Below, in pieces: positions 1-10,062 of a stretch of DNA of 60,424 bases. A program made the translations under genes and the position numbers. The DNA is taken from IMG/VR virus record IMGVR_UViG_3300030329_003758, positions 1 to 60,424 of that record. The stretch is one strand, 5' to 3'. Source of the DNA: a virus. The notes below the pieces were generated by a model that worked only from the letters and a program-made list of their open reading frames with translations, was not told the DNA's origin and ran no database searches. The first letter of the stretch is position 1. Each line of letters opens with the position of its first letter.

Positions 1-98
1 CTGCTACAGAACGTGGTGAAGGTCGCAGGGCTCCAGGTCTTGTACAGCCGACTGTTGGGGCAGGTGCTCCCGAATATCACACAGGTAGTAGTGATGTT
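1..98. repeat. Terminal overlap, left edge (identical to 59605-59702)
   Basis: These 98 bases are identical to 59605-59702; the first mismatch is at base 99. Together with the identity of 647-718 and 60353-60424, this shows that the two window ends are the same genomic locus. Between the edges the copies diverge strongly, so this is not a simple exact terminal repeat. Confidence 0.93.
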
Positions 99-650
99 AA
101 AAGCGCAGCACGAAAACTTCTTAATCAAGCAGTAATAGAAAAAGCATTGACTCCTGAAGAAGCTGATACGATTCTAAAAACTATAAAGGATCCTGGAGAA
201 ATTGCTCAGACAATTATTTTGTGGGCTCGGGACAAGGAAGTGCCTCTTTCTCCTGAATTCTCTGCTGATCTAGCTGGTAATATTCAAACATCTTGGTCTT
301 CTGCTGATCTTGCTGAGCCCACAGCGGGTAGCCAGCGAATGCTTGAAGCAGAAACAGGTGGGGAGATGGTTGGAGAGGTCCAGGAAGAAGCACTTAAAGG
401 TACTTCTGATGAGCCGAGTATCCAGGAAGTGAAGAATCGTGAAGCGGTCTACCGTAGTCTGATGGAAGACACCGAGGAGGATCCTGACGATCCCATGCCT
501 AAAACTCTCGGAGCACTTAGAGAGAAGACAGGACAGCTTCAGCTTCCAGATCGTAGACTTGAACCGAACCCAAATGCGACGGGCACTATGAAAGATGCTT
601 ATGAGACTAAGGGTCGAGCCCGTCGTCGTAGTAGGGGTTGGTATCCATGA
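1..650 (+). CDS. C-terminal part of putative ejection protein, variant copy A (5' end cut by window edge)
   Basis: The window opens inside a frame (codons from base 3) that stays open to the TGA at 648-650. It is a second version of the end of the 967-residue protein at 57444-60347. Bases 1-98 equal 59605-59702, and peptides such as AEPTAGSQRMLEAET and NREAVYRSLMED are shared. The stretches between the shared blocks differ, and this copy is 102 bases shorter overall, still in frame. It ends in a basic run (KGRARRRSRGWYP). Its stop overlaps the next gene's ATG as ATGA, while copy B stops five bases before that ATG because of one base change. I read it as the same gene seen through the circular junction, not as an extra gene. 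Confidence 0.8.
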   Translation, partial: ATERGEGRRAPGLVQPTVGAGAPEYHTGSSDVKSAARKLLNQAVIEKALTPEEADTILKTIKDPGEIAQTIILWARDKEVPLSPEFSADLAGNIQTSWSSADLAEPTAGSQRMLEAETGGEMVGEVQEEALKGTSDEPSIQEVKNREAVYRSLMEDTEEDPDDPMPKTLGALREKTGQLQLPDRRLEPNPNATGTMKDAYETKGRARRRSRGWYP

Positions 651-3600
651 GCCGTGATGTTGTTGCAGAGTATAAAGCTTATCGGCAGGCTCAACAGGCT
701 GCCCAGGGGGCTCTATATGAACAACAAAAAGCAGATGAAGAGTCAAACCCAGATCGGACAACTACGCAAGCTCGCTACCAAGCAGTCCAAGAAATCGGTG
801 GACCAATTACGATACCGGAGGATTCCGGCTATACACCTGAACAACACCGCGTACTCACAGGATCTGTCTATGATCCGGCCTACCCTAAGATGGATGAAGA
901 TCTAGATATAGATCGAAATGCAGGAATTAGGAGGCTGTACCAAAAATTGGGACACATCCCTGCAGATTTTAGGTGGGGAAAGGCTGATGATATTGATTGG
1001 GAAGATTTCCCCGATGATGTCCAACCCGACTCTGAACTTCAACCTTCTGTTAAAAGGCGGACTCAACCGCAGTATGGAGCAATCCGTTGGCGTCCTGAGG
1101 ATGAACAGCGAGTTCAGCGCGGTGTTGCAGCAGGAGAACTTGTTGCGGAAAGGTTTGAAGTAGCCCCAGCAAAAGGCTACCAGTGGGCCACTTCTCCTCA
1201 GGCTGGGCAGCCGCTTCCAAAAGTCGAAAGAAGTAGAGATCTAGAGGTAGAGCGGGGTGTCGCTCGCCCAGAGATGTTCGATTACGAGCCTCAGGGTGTC
1301 GATATACCAACACTGTTATCTAAGACATTTGATTGGAATCAAATTGGGAATCAAATCCCTGTACTACAAGAGGCATTTGATCAGTTTACGCTATCTCGGA
1401 ATCAAGATGCCCTGCGGGCTTTGAATGAGTCTCGTGCACTTGCGAAAAAACCAGCGCAGATTGCTCCTATCGATTTTGAGTATAAATTCGATGATATGGG
1501 TCGGGGTTGGTATGAAAGTAAAGATCCCGAGATTCAAGAAGCTCTAGATGATCCGATTATTGGTCAACAACTTGAGGGCTCTCCCGGCATTCCTGGAAGA
1601 TCTTGGCAGTACCTCAAGGATATTAACGATGAGGTAGATAGGCTCAATGCTCTTGGCTTTCATTCCGCTGCTCGACGGGAGTCTTATGAAAGATTTATTC
1701 CAGTCATTTCCGAGATTGGTTGGGATCTATTAGAGCTTTCGATCTGGACGCTTGATGCGCTTCCTATTCCATCTAGGATCGATCCATTCCCTATTCTCCA
1801 ACAAATCATGCCTACGGATCAGGAGCGTGAAAGCTTCAAGAACCTACGCTTGAAGACTTGGGATAATCTTACCCCTGAAGCTAAAGAGAAGGCAGCTACT
1901 GACCCTGAATATTTTATTCGTATGATGTATAACCAGAGAGAAGCAGACATTAGGTTTGAAGTCTCATCTGGGCACATCACTGAATACTTAGAGCAGTTGG
2001 TTAACTCCATGCCTACTGAGTTTCCTGTCTCTGATCCTGTATCTTGGGCTGAGAAACTCGGACCAGGAGAGCCTTATGAGGAAGATCCTGCAAAGATTGT
2101 AGAGGGTCGAGATAGAGGTATCGAAATCAATTGGCGACCTGGAGCAGGCCTCGATATCGCAGAATATAGGCGTGGTCGAGTAGATCATCTAATGAGAAAT
2201 TGGTTTAACCAATATCTTGAATTCGATGATGCCGGAACTCCAGACGATACTAGGGATGATAAAACTTTTCTCGTTTGGAACGGCGAAAGAATTCCAGTCA
2301 AAAATGTGACTTGGAAGCATATGATGGCTCAGCTGTCAGAAGAATCTCAATGGCAAGTACATGCGGATGTTAGCCGCCGTCTTGCAGCTGAGACTTCATT
2401 CCTGATCCACCAAGGTGCTCTAAAAGCTCAAGAGCTTGCAGAAAAAACAGCTTGGCGAGAGGGTGAGGGGTTTAAGGCTGTTGGAACAGGTTTTAGTTTC
2501 TTTGACGATGATTATATGAGGACTACGAATGAGATCGCCAAGGGCCTAAATCCCTATAATGACGATGCTCCTTGGATTAAAGATATTCCTCTTCTTGGAA
2601 AGCATCTAGAAGGCCCATATCGAGTTGCTCGGGCAGCGACTGCGCGACGACCTGGAATGTTTCTGAAGTACTACCCAAGTGCTCAAGCGTGGCGTCCAGG
2701 GAGAGATGGTCCTACTCAGTGGGAAATTAGACACAGAACGGGATTAGACTGGCTCATGGGCTGGGTCGGTACGACCTGGGAAGCAGGAATGCTAGAGCCC
2801 ATGATCGATAAGCTGCGTCAGAACGAGTCGGATGCAGGTGATCTGGTGTATCGATATATGCGGTCCCTTACCGATTCTCCCTATGAGTACACGCTAGTTG
2901 ATGATGAGGGTAAAGAAGAGTCCTACCGCCTTTTGGCAATGGATACGCCAAATCATGAGTGGTTTAATGACATAGTTGATGGACAAATTGCTATTACAGA
3001 TGAGCGTAGACTTGCAGAACATCTTGGCGATATTCCTTGGGGAGCTGAAAGAGAATCAACACTCCGTAAGGTATTGAGAGGAATTGAACCAAAGGGGATT
3101 CATCGGCCTTTTGTCGGGTATCGACAGTTCAATAAAGATACTGGAAAGATTGAACTAATTACGAAGAAGGAGGTTCTAGACGACTTTGTAAAAGTTCTAG
3201 AAGAAACCTATAATGCGACTCTTGGTCCTGAGATGTCGCCAGAAGATCGGGTTCGTCAGGTTGAGTCTATACGACAGCATAAGTTTCTAGCTCATGAGAT
3301 GGGGGCTGTTTGGGCTGAGTTGGCAGATGCTTTAGAAGTAGACCAAGAAACTAAGAACGCCATGGTAATTGGCGGTTCAATTGTGACAGGATTTGGGCAG
3401 GAGTTTGCTAATCCAATTGATCCTATCTTGGCTGGAATGCGACTAACTGGGAAGGGTTTGAAGTATGCCAAGAGGACTAAGCAGTGGAAGCGAGAGACGC
3501 GACCTGCCTATCTAGATCAAGTATCTGATGAACTAAGAAAAGAGCTAGACGATGAACTAGCTAAGATCAAAGATCACGTATACACCAACCGAGAAGACCG

Positions 3601-6600
3601 AATTAAGGATGAAGCGGTCATATTTGATATGATCAACACAAGGGCACACGAGCGGGGCATGAAGATTGATCATGTTGCTCAGCTAATTGTCGAGGCTCGA
3701 ATTGCCCATCAAGAAGGATATCGACATTCCATCTCCTGGTCGCTAGATAAGGCAAGAGCAAACACACTTAAATCAGAACAGAAAGCTAGAGCATTGATGG
3801 GTGAATGGGGCTATCAAGAGCCTCGGTGGATCCTTTCTGGTGGTGATTATGCTACTCCAACAGACCGAGCTTTTCGGTCTGAAGACTACCTTAGAGGTGT
3901 CGTAAAATATAATCCGAGACAATCCAAGCAGTACTCTATTGAGAACCCAGCCCAACCAGGACTCTTGGAAGCGGGTCTTCGTCCTGCAGAAGCTCGAATC
4001 CAAGCGAAAGGAATGGTTAGTGATGATATTCAAAGGTTCTCTAAGGAAGTCGCCGAGGATACCCAAGATCTAGATGTGTATGTAGTCTTTCGAACTGAGG
4101 ACTATATTAAAGAGAATTTCTCTACTGAAGTTTGGGAGATTGCTAAGCGAGATCAGTCGATTTCTCTCGATCTCCAACCTGGAGATACCAGTAAGTTGTA
4201 CCCAGTCTATCTAGGTAGACTAGAAACTGATGTTGTTGGCCAGGCAGTACGTAATCCAACAAGATCATCCTGGGCAGATAAGGTCGGTCAGTCATCAAGA
4301 GCCGATGATGCTCGATGGGCACCAATCAATCCAATTCGGGATGCGGAAGATTCACGGAAAGTTACGCAGTGGAAGCTTGCAGAGGTAGAAGATCAACCAA
4401 CACTTGGTCTAGTTCCAACTTCAAAAGCTCGGTCTTATACTTCTGACTTTGTATTCGGTGGGAGATTCCAGGGAACAAACAGTCTTCCTTCTCCAAATAA
4501 GAATATCTACGGACGTACCTTTGATCCTCGAACTAAAGAGGGGGCTCTCCCTCAATGGCGTAATCCTTTAACTCGGGAGTGGGAGAGCCCGACAACACAA
4601 GGGCTAAAGGAAGCCGGTCAACTAAAGCAGTATGAGCGGTGGATCGATATTAGAATTGAGATTGAGAGGAATGTAGAAGAGGGACTGAAGTTGGCCCATG
4701 CGAAGGCATCTCATGAGGCTAATGAGTGGTTTAGTGTTAGAGGGAGCTTTGCTAGGAAGTTCCAAGCTGTTTCTGATGAACTCGATATTCTTGAGAAAGA
4801 TCTGAAACAGGTGAATGGTGAGCTGGCAAAGGTAGTTTCGCAGATAGAACCTTCTGTCATCGCTTTGAATGGCCTCTCATTGAAGAGGGGAGACATCAAT
4901 CGCCGAATAGCCGAAGTACTAGAGAAGATTAAAATCACTTCTAAACCTCTCAGGGGGAAAGGAAAGAAGCGGTTCAAGAGGGGAACAGTCAGAGGCGATA
5001 GAATTCGATCAGAGCTGACTGGGTATCAATCAGATTTGGCGAGTTTGCGTGGTGATCTTGCAGTTGTGGAAGCTTCGCAAGCCGAGATCTTTGCAAATCG
5101 TAACTTCAGAAACCTAGAGTCTAAAAGACGGGAGCTTACTGCTAGGCAAATCGAATTGGGGGCTCGACAAACTATCGCTATGGACGAGATGTTAAAGGTC
5201 GATGAGCTATTTGCTTCACTCCCTCGGGCGACCCCAATAACTACAGTTAAGGGTGCTGCTGAGTTAGAGATGAGTATTGGAAAGGGTCTTCGTGCGACTG
5301 AAAGTAGAACTCTTCAACAACTCAGAGCCCAGCAGAAACACCGCCGTAGATACGAGCATGCTGCGAGAAAGTCATCTCCTAAGAAAAGAGAAGCAGCTTT
5401 TAGGGCAGCTGAGGAAGCAGCTAATGCATCAAAGCAAAGACTTTATTCAATGCTTGATGCGTATAAAGAGGTAGCTGAGGATCTGAGAAAAGGCCTAGAA
5501 GCTGTTGACAGTATGCCAAAAGATACGGGGCGGTTTGTTAATATCCTCGAAGAGTCTGGGGCTATCTCTGAGACGAAGAGCCCCGATCCAGTAACTTGGT
5601 TTAGGTCTAAGATCTTAAGGTCTATTACAGCCTATAATGATGATGGAAGCCGCGCTGTCGATGTAGATAAGCTTATGGACTATCTCCGAAATAGTTGGGG
5701 AGATCGTGCTGTTGACTACATTACTGAGAGCATCATTGGAGGACCAAAACAGCTTCATCAGGCAAAGATCGATGGGAGGACGCTTCAAGCTTCTGAGCTT
5801 AAGAAGATGTCTGATACCTATGAGCAGACTGTAGAGAAGATCAAAAAAGTTAATGAAGAGATGGTTGAGTGGAGAAGGTCTGATGAGTATCGGACATCGA
5901 CTGAAGCTGAAAAGAGAAGACAGCTAGATCTTTATGTTGAGAAGCTAACCGATCTTAACCAGATCAAGGCTCAAAATGAGGTTGTACAAGCTACCGTTAT
6001 TGGGACTCGTGGTGGTCAAGCTGGTGACGTTCTTCATAGGATCAAAGCGGCGCAAGAAAAGGGGATCAAAACAGTCGATCTTAGTCTAGAAGAGATTGAG
6101 AATTTTCAGCATATCAATAATGGCCTTCGGCATGCCTACCGAGAAACTCATGAGGCTCGACGTGGACTCTCATACTTGGAAGCCATGGATCAAGCAGACC
6201 AAGATGTATTTGGCTCTCTGATTCTTCGATCTACTTACTACCTAAAACCCCTAAAAGAGCGGAATAAACTAAACTTTTATATCTTTCCCAGTATTCTCCA
6301 AAAAGCTCTCTACCATAAGGATGTAGTTTCATATATTAGCTACATCGCTAAGAGATATATGAGAATCTTTAATCCGATTTCCGCTCGGATTGGAGAAGTT
6401 AGCAAGGATGTAGAGAACGTCTTTAGAGCGTCTGAAAATCTTCGAGATCATGTACATACTGAAATGTACGAGTACCTCCGAATGATGGATAGAGCCCACA
6501 AGGGGATGTCTCCATCCGTTCGGGAGGAAATCTACTTCGACGGTGTTGTCGAGATGATGTCGAAAACAGAGGCTGACGAGCCTCTATCGATTGCGTATAA

Positions 6601-9600
6601 GTCACCCTTAAAGTCTGCTAAGGTTTGGATGCACTCTGGAGGGGCGGTCCATCCACAAGCAAGGCAGAGTGTTGTAAATAATCTATCTCTCCAAGATGAT
6701 CTCAGCATCATTAAGGAGCAGATGGAACTCCTTAGATTTATTGAGACAGAAGCCAAGAGACTCAATCCAGTGGGGAATGTTGAGTCACTCAAAAATTCTA
6801 TTACTAAAGCTTTCGAAACTGGCAAGTTTAAGAACATGCCAAATGGAAAATCGGTTCTTCAGTATATTATCAATCAGATAGATCTTTGGAAGACACCACC
6901 CCAAGGGCAAAAGAGGAGTATTGATACACTTATTGGGTCATACTCAGAAGGAACTCGTGGTATCCGCGACATATCGAAAATCAAGGCAACGGGAGATGAA
7001 GCGATTAAGCAGATGGATGATATCCTCCGGGAATCAGAACCCATTACGCTAAACCGACTTTTGGCTACCAGATGGAACATGGGAGATTATGATAATTGGT
7101 TTGCCCGTGCGAAGAATTTTCGTGAATCCAACATCGTTCTATCTTGGTCCCGCGCCTTTATCCCTCATGGGCACGCCCCCAGCCCATCAAGAGCGGCTTA
7201 CTATTACGCTAGAACCTTGCGCCTCTTCCATGATCCCAGATCAACCGACTTCAAGTGGCTGCTCGAACAGGTGCAGAAGATGCACATGCGAGACTTTGGG
7301 CCTGAGACAAACAAGACTCGGGCTTACGCTATTGCAGCTCTCGCTTCTATCGATGGCATGGTTATCTTCCGTACAAATCGACTAATGGAAAGAGCTATTG
7401 GAGGGTTCCTAACACCAGATCAGGTAAGGTCAGGGAATGCTTGGCTCCAGCAGACAGAGAATTCAATTAAAGGTTGGGATGCAGCGCTCGACGCCAACAT
7501 CCGAGCCGGTCGCCCCATTAAACAAGACCGGATTAGAACAGGCGATAAGAAGAAGCTGACAGACTATGTTCTTTCTGGGATGGACGAGAGCGGAAGAGGC
7601 TTCTGGACATCAAGACCAATCTCTGAAGCTGCTGATGAAGTAACAGAGCGTATTGTCAAAGAGACTGCAATGCAGTACTCCAAAGCGAGGACTCCTGAAG
7701 AGGCTTTTCGGACAGGGGCTCAATGGAGTGTTGGCCGATTGTGGCGAACTTCAATTGTTACCGGTCTAGTAGTCCCCCAGCCGCGTTACTTTTACAACAA
7801 CTACTGGGGTGATTTCTCCCAGATTTGGCTCACAGAAGGCCTATATAGAGCTGGGAAGATTAACTTCCAGTTGATGACAGATATTCCTTGGTGGAGTGAT
7901 AAGCTCGATAATTACCAAAGGCGGATCACTGAGTGGGTACATAAGAAAAACCCGAACGCCCCAGTCTTGGGATCGACTTTTAATGCTCTAATGAACCCCT
8001 GGGCTAATAGGGTGTGGAGAGGGGAGAAAGGGTATTTGAGGCTACCTGATGGGCGTTTGAAGTCGTTCGATTCGATTCGAATGGATCTCGTCAATAGCGG
8101 AGTCTTAGATACCCAGGCTAATCATGATCTTCTTTCTTCTATGGCTAGAGTTACTCCACACTCCTGGAAAGAAGTTCCTGGGATTGGATCCCCTTTCCGT
8201 AAATCGGAAGAGTATCTAGATAAGTATTACCGAGGCCAAGCTCCTGGAATTACTGGGGAGATGAAAGCTCTAGGGGCTATGGGTGTCACTGGGTTGGGTA
8301 GAGGGCTCCAAGCAACGACTGATATAGCTACAGATTGGCGGCAAAATATTAGTTGGTGGGCCACCTATGTACAACAACGTCAGCGTGGCAACTTTTATAT
8401 GGAGATGCTTCGCCTGGGCTATACCGAAAAAGAAGCTATTCGCCGCACCTTCAATGCTCTGTATGATTGGAGAAATGGAATCACAGAGTATGAGATCAAA
8501 TGGCTTGCTAAATACGTTCCATTCTATCGATTTTGGCGGCTCGCCCTAAGCCAGATGGGCAGAGAGTTGTCCCAACCTCTTCTTCGTCCCAGCGAAAAGA
8601 TGGTTGACCTGCATATGCTTGGAATGAAAGCCCGAATTCCAGGTGAGTATGTCGGCCAGAGTGGCTTGGGGCGTGTTCGTCAGCAGCACGTATTTAGAGA
8701 GATGCTTCCCTACTGGACAGAGCCAGAGATGTGGGAAGAACTGGCACAAGATGAACAGCAGCTTATCCGCTATGCTCATGCTCTCCGCCCTGAGTGGCTC
8801 TATTCTCGCCCAACCTGGGGCTGGAAGGTTCTCCCTGAAGACCAGAGAAAGTTCTATATGGAGAATCGAGGTAGGGCGTTGGGCTATAGCGTTAATGCTC
8901 TTGGGCCATTTACAGCTCTCGACACAGCTGAATTTTTTATGTCGACCAATAAGGCATGGATGGGGCTCCTACTAAAGGCGATGCCGGGCGACACCATGAA
9001 CTCTCACATAGCCCCTGATTTTGAGGAGAATTTCTTTCGGAACTCTTTGGATATGCTGATGCCCATTCAGAAAGAGATGGCTCAGCAGTTTCTTATGGAC
9101 AATGGGTTTGATGCTGGTGGCCACCATAAAGGGCCAGTTACTCGTCTCCGACCGGGAGAAGCGACTATGGCGAACAGCCCAACTTTTGGTATTGAAGCTT
9201 GGTTGGATCCAGATCTAGGGACTCCTGTTGCGCAGAGAGGAGCGGTAGCCCTCTATAGAATGCTCCCTGTTGTTGGGACAGAACTCCCTGGGCTAATGAA
9301 TGCAGCTTGGTCGGATAACTATAGGATGCAGAAGTTCACCCGAGACTACCTAAACAGCGCTAAAACTCCAGATTCGAAGGATTTCATCCGGGGCTTGCAA
9401 TTTGCTTTCGGTCGGCTTGGAGGATTTGCTCAACAATATCCGATTGATCCACACCAAAGACTTCGGCATATGGCTGCTGATAAGCAGAAAGCTTTCAATA
9501 AAGCTTCGCAGAAGATTGGTAGACCAGATCTCATCTCAGATCAGCCTTATCCATATCCTTACAACTGGAGACTGGATCAGCCTATGGAGGAACAGGAGCC

Positions 9601-9619
9601 TGAGGATGAAGATAAGTAG
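647..9619 (+). CDS. Giant 2990-residue putative virion-internal / ejection protein
   Basis: This is by far the largest gene. The ATG at 647 overlaps the stop of the upstream gene (ATGA); a TTG nine bases earlier is possible but less likely. The protein is soluble-looking and charged, with no signal peptide. Its middle (about residues 1350-1620) is Lys/Glu/Arg-rich and probably coiled-coil, and the last third is rich in Trp and Tyr. It follows a 967-residue Ala/Glu/Arg-rich protein and sits between tail appendage and fibre genes, the usual place of podovirus internal virion (ejection) proteins. I see no lysozyme, transglycosylase, protease or polymerase motif that I trust. Function is inferred only from size and position; an alternative is a large polyvalent protein with several enzymatic domains I cannot recognise by eye. 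Confidence 0.75.
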   Translation: MSRDVVAEYKAYRQAQQAAQGALYEQQKADEESNPDRTTTQARYQAVQEIGGPITIPEDSGYTPEQHRVLTGSVYDPAYPKMDEDLDIDRNAGIRRLYQKLGHIPADFRWGKADDIDWEDFPDDVQPDSELQPSVKRRTQPQYGAIRWRPEDEQRVQRGVAAGELVAERFEVAPAKGYQWATSPQAGQPLPKVERSRDLEVERGVARPEMFDYEPQGVDIPTLLSKTFDWNQIGNQIPVLQEAFDQFTLSRNQDALRALNESRALAKKPAQIAPIDFEYKFDDMGRGWYESKDPEIQEALDDPIIGQQLEGSPGIPGRSWQYLKDINDEVDRLNALGFHSAARRESYERFIPVISEIGWDLLELSIWTLDALPIPSRIDPFPILQQIMPTDQERESFKNLRLKTWDNLTPEAKEKAATDPEYFIRMMYNQREADIRFEVSSGHITEYLEQLVNSMPTEFPVSDPVSWAEKLGPGEPYEEDPAKIVEGRDRGIEINWRPGAGLDIAEYRRGRVDHLMRNWFNQYLEFDDAGTPDDTRDDKTFLVWNGERIPVKNVTWKHMMAQLSEESQWQVHADVSRRLAAETSFLIHQGALKAQELAEKTAWREGEGFKAVGTGFSFFDDDYMRTTNEIAKGLNPYNDDAPWIKDIPLLGKHLEGPYRVARAATARRPGMFLKYYPSAQAWRPGRDGPTQWEIRHRTGLDWLMGWVGTTWEAGMLEPMIDKLRQNESDAGDLVYRYMRSLTDSPYEYTLVDDEGKEESYRLLAMDTPNHEWFNDIVDGQIAITDERRLAEHLGDIPWGAERESTLRKVLRGIEPKGIHRPFVGYRQFNKDTGKIELITKKEVLDDFVKVLEETYNATLGPEMSPEDRVRQVESIRQHKFLAHEMGAVWAELADALEVDQETKNAMVIGGSIVTGFGQEFANPIDPILAGMRLTGKGLKYAKRTKQWKRETRPAYLDQVSDELRKELDDELAKIKDHVYTNREDRIKDEAVIFDMINTRAHERGMKIDHVAQLIVEARIAHQEGYRHSISWSLDKARANTLKSEQKARALMGEWGYQEPRWILSGGDYATPTDRAFRSEDYLRGVVKYNPRQSKQYSIENPAQPGLLEAGLRPAEARIQAKGMVSDDIQRFSKEVAEDTQDLDVYVVFRTEDYIKENFSTEVWEIAKRDQSISLDLQPGDTSKLYPVYLGRLETDVVGQAVRNPTRSSWADKVGQSSRADDARWAPINPIRDAEDSRKVTQWKLAEVEDQPTLGLVPTSKARSYTSDFVFGGRFQGTNSLPSPNKNIYGRTFDPRTKEGALPQWRNPLTREWESPTTQGLKEAGQLKQYERWIDIRIEIERNVEEGLKLAHAKASHEANEWFSVRGSFARKFQAVSDELDILEKDLKQVNGELAKVVSQIEPSVIALNGLSLKRGDINRRIAEVLEKIKITSKPLRGKGKKRFKRGTVRGDRIRSELTGYQSDLASLRGDLAVVEASQAEIFANRNFRNLESKRRELTARQIELGARQTIAMDEMLKVDELFASLPRATPITTVKGAAELEMSIGKGLRATESRTLQQLRAQQKHRRRYEHAARKSSPKKREAAFRAAEEAANASKQRLYSMLDAYKEVAEDLRKGLEAVDSMPKDTGRFVNILEESGAISETKSPDPVTWFRSKILRSITAYNDDGSRAVDVDKLMDYLRNSWGDRAVDYITESIIGGPKQLHQAKIDGRTLQASELKKMSDTYEQTVEKIKKVNEEMVEWRRSDEYRTSTEAEKRRQLDLYVEKLTDLNQIKAQNEVVQATVIGTRGGQAGDVLHRIKAAQEKGIKTVDLSLEEIENFQHINNGLRHAYRETHEARRGLSYLEAMDQADQDVFGSLILRSTYYLKPLKERNKLNFYIFPSILQKALYHKDVVSYISYIAKRYMRIFNPISARIGEVSKDVENVFRASENLRDHVHTEMYEYLRMMDRAHKGMSPSVREEIYFDGVVEMMSKTEADEPLSIAYKSPLKSAKVWMHSGGAVHPQARQSVVNNLSLQDDLSIIKEQMELLRFIETEAKRLNPVGNVESLKNSITKAFETGKFKNMPNGKSVLQYIINQIDLWKTPPQGQKRSIDTLIGSYSEGTRGIRDISKIKATGDEAIKQMDDILRESEPITLNRLLATRWNMGDYDNWFARAKNFRESNIVLSWSRAFIPHGHAPSPSRAAYYYARTLRLFHDPRSTDFKWLLEQVQKMHMRDFGPETNKTRAYAIAALASIDGMVIFRTNRLMERAIGGFLTPDQVRSGNAWLQQTENSIKGWDAALDANIRAGRPIKQDRIRTGDKKKLTDYVLSGMDESGRGFWTSRPISEAADEVTERIVKETAMQYSKARTPEEAFRTGAQWSVGRLWRTSIVTGLVVPQPRYFYNNYWGDFSQIWLTEGLYRAGKINFQLMTDIPWWSDKLDNYQRRITEWVHKKNPNAPVLGSTFNALMNPWANRVWRGEKGYLRLPDGRLKSFDSIRMDLVNSGVLDTQANHDLLSSMARVTPHSWKEVPGIGSPFRKSEEYLDKYYRGQAPGITGEMKALGAMGVTGLGRGLQATTDIATDWRQNISWWATYVQQRQRGNFYMEMLRLGYTEKEAIRRTFNALYDWRNGITEYEIKWLAKYVPFYRFWRLALSQMGRELSQPLLRPSEKMVDLHMLGMKARIPGEYVGQSGLGRVRQQHVFREMLPYWTEPEMWEELAQDEQQLIRYAHALRPEWLYSRPTWGWKVLPEDQRKFYMENRGRALGYSVNALGPFTALDTAEFFMSTNKAWMGLLLKAMPGDTMNSHIAPDFEENFFRNSLDMLMPIQKEMAQQFLMDNGFDAGGHHKGPVTRLRPGEATMANSPTFGIEAWLDPDLGTPVAQRGAVALYRMLPVVGTELPGLMNAAWSDNYRMQKFTRDYLNSAKTPDSKDFIRGLQFAFGRLGGFAQQYPIDPHQRLRHMAADKQKAFNKASQKIGRPDLISDQPYPYPYNWRLDQPMEEQEPEDEDK

Positions 9620-9626
9620 TTCTACA

Positions 9627-9656
9627 TTGACAGAAATGCCCAAAAAGCAGTATGTT
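9627..9656 (+). promoter_or_regulatory. Candidate sigma-70-like promoter before fibre genes
   Basis: A perfect -35 TTGACA at 9627-9632 is followed after 18 bases by TATGTT at 9651-9656, in the short gap between the giant gene and the fibre cluster. It would drive the genes from 9676 to 15114. The -35 is consensus and the -10 moderate. Confidence 0.45.
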
Positions 9657-9675
9657 TTCACACAAGGAATAGATA

Positions 9676-10062
9676 ATGGATAGTCGATATTACAGAGTTC
9701 GGTTGAGCGTTACCAACACAGGAACAAGCGACAACCAGACCGTTCAGCTTCCGACCACTGCTGAGTCTGCCAATAAAGTCTGGCTACTCTCTTCTTTTAC
9801 CTTTGTGCGTAGCGGCGGCTCTGGCTCCACCTGGGCTCCTCGCTTGATGCAGACGAGTTCGGCAGCCAACGACAGTATTGATCAGCGTATGGTCTACTCG
9901 GCTGGAAGCGCTGTCATTAATGACGTGTTTGCTCAGCCTATGCCCTGTTTGGCTGATGCCGATGGCAGGCTTTATTTCAAAGCTGGATTTAATTCAGGTA
10001 GCGATAATGACTATGATGCTGAGCTGTGGTTCATTCGCGCCAAGGGTGGAGCTAAATCATAA
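9676..10062 (+). CDS. Small beta-rich virion/fibre-associated protein (128 aa)
   Basis: No family recognised by name. The protein is short, rich in Ser, Thr, Gly and Asn, and has alternating hydrophobic strands, the look of a beta-sandwich phage surface protein. It begins with MDSRYYRVRLSV and ends FIRAKGGAKS. A Shine-Dalgarno AAGGAA precedes the ATG, and the stop overlaps the start of the long fibre gene (TAATG). Size and style resemble the proteins at 11772, 43165 and 43545, which may be relatives. It probably sits on the particle next to the fibre, as collar, connector or decoration. Confidence 0.7.
   Translation: MDSRYYRVRLSVTNTGTSDNQTVQLPTTAESANKVWLLSSFTFVRSGGSGSTWAPRLMQTSSAANDSIDQRMVYSAGSAVINDVFAQPMPCLADADGRLYFKAGFNSGSDNDYDAELWFIRAKGGAKS

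Noticed and set aside
1-650. Diversity-generating retroelement as cause of the variable terminal locus
   Set aside because: No reverse transcriptase or template repeat is seen, and the differences include block replacements and indels instead of adenine-directed point changes.
647-9619. N4-type virion RNA polymerase as the identity of the giant protein
   Set aside because: Size and location suggested it, but I could not find the conserved catalytic motifs in sensible order. No claim made.
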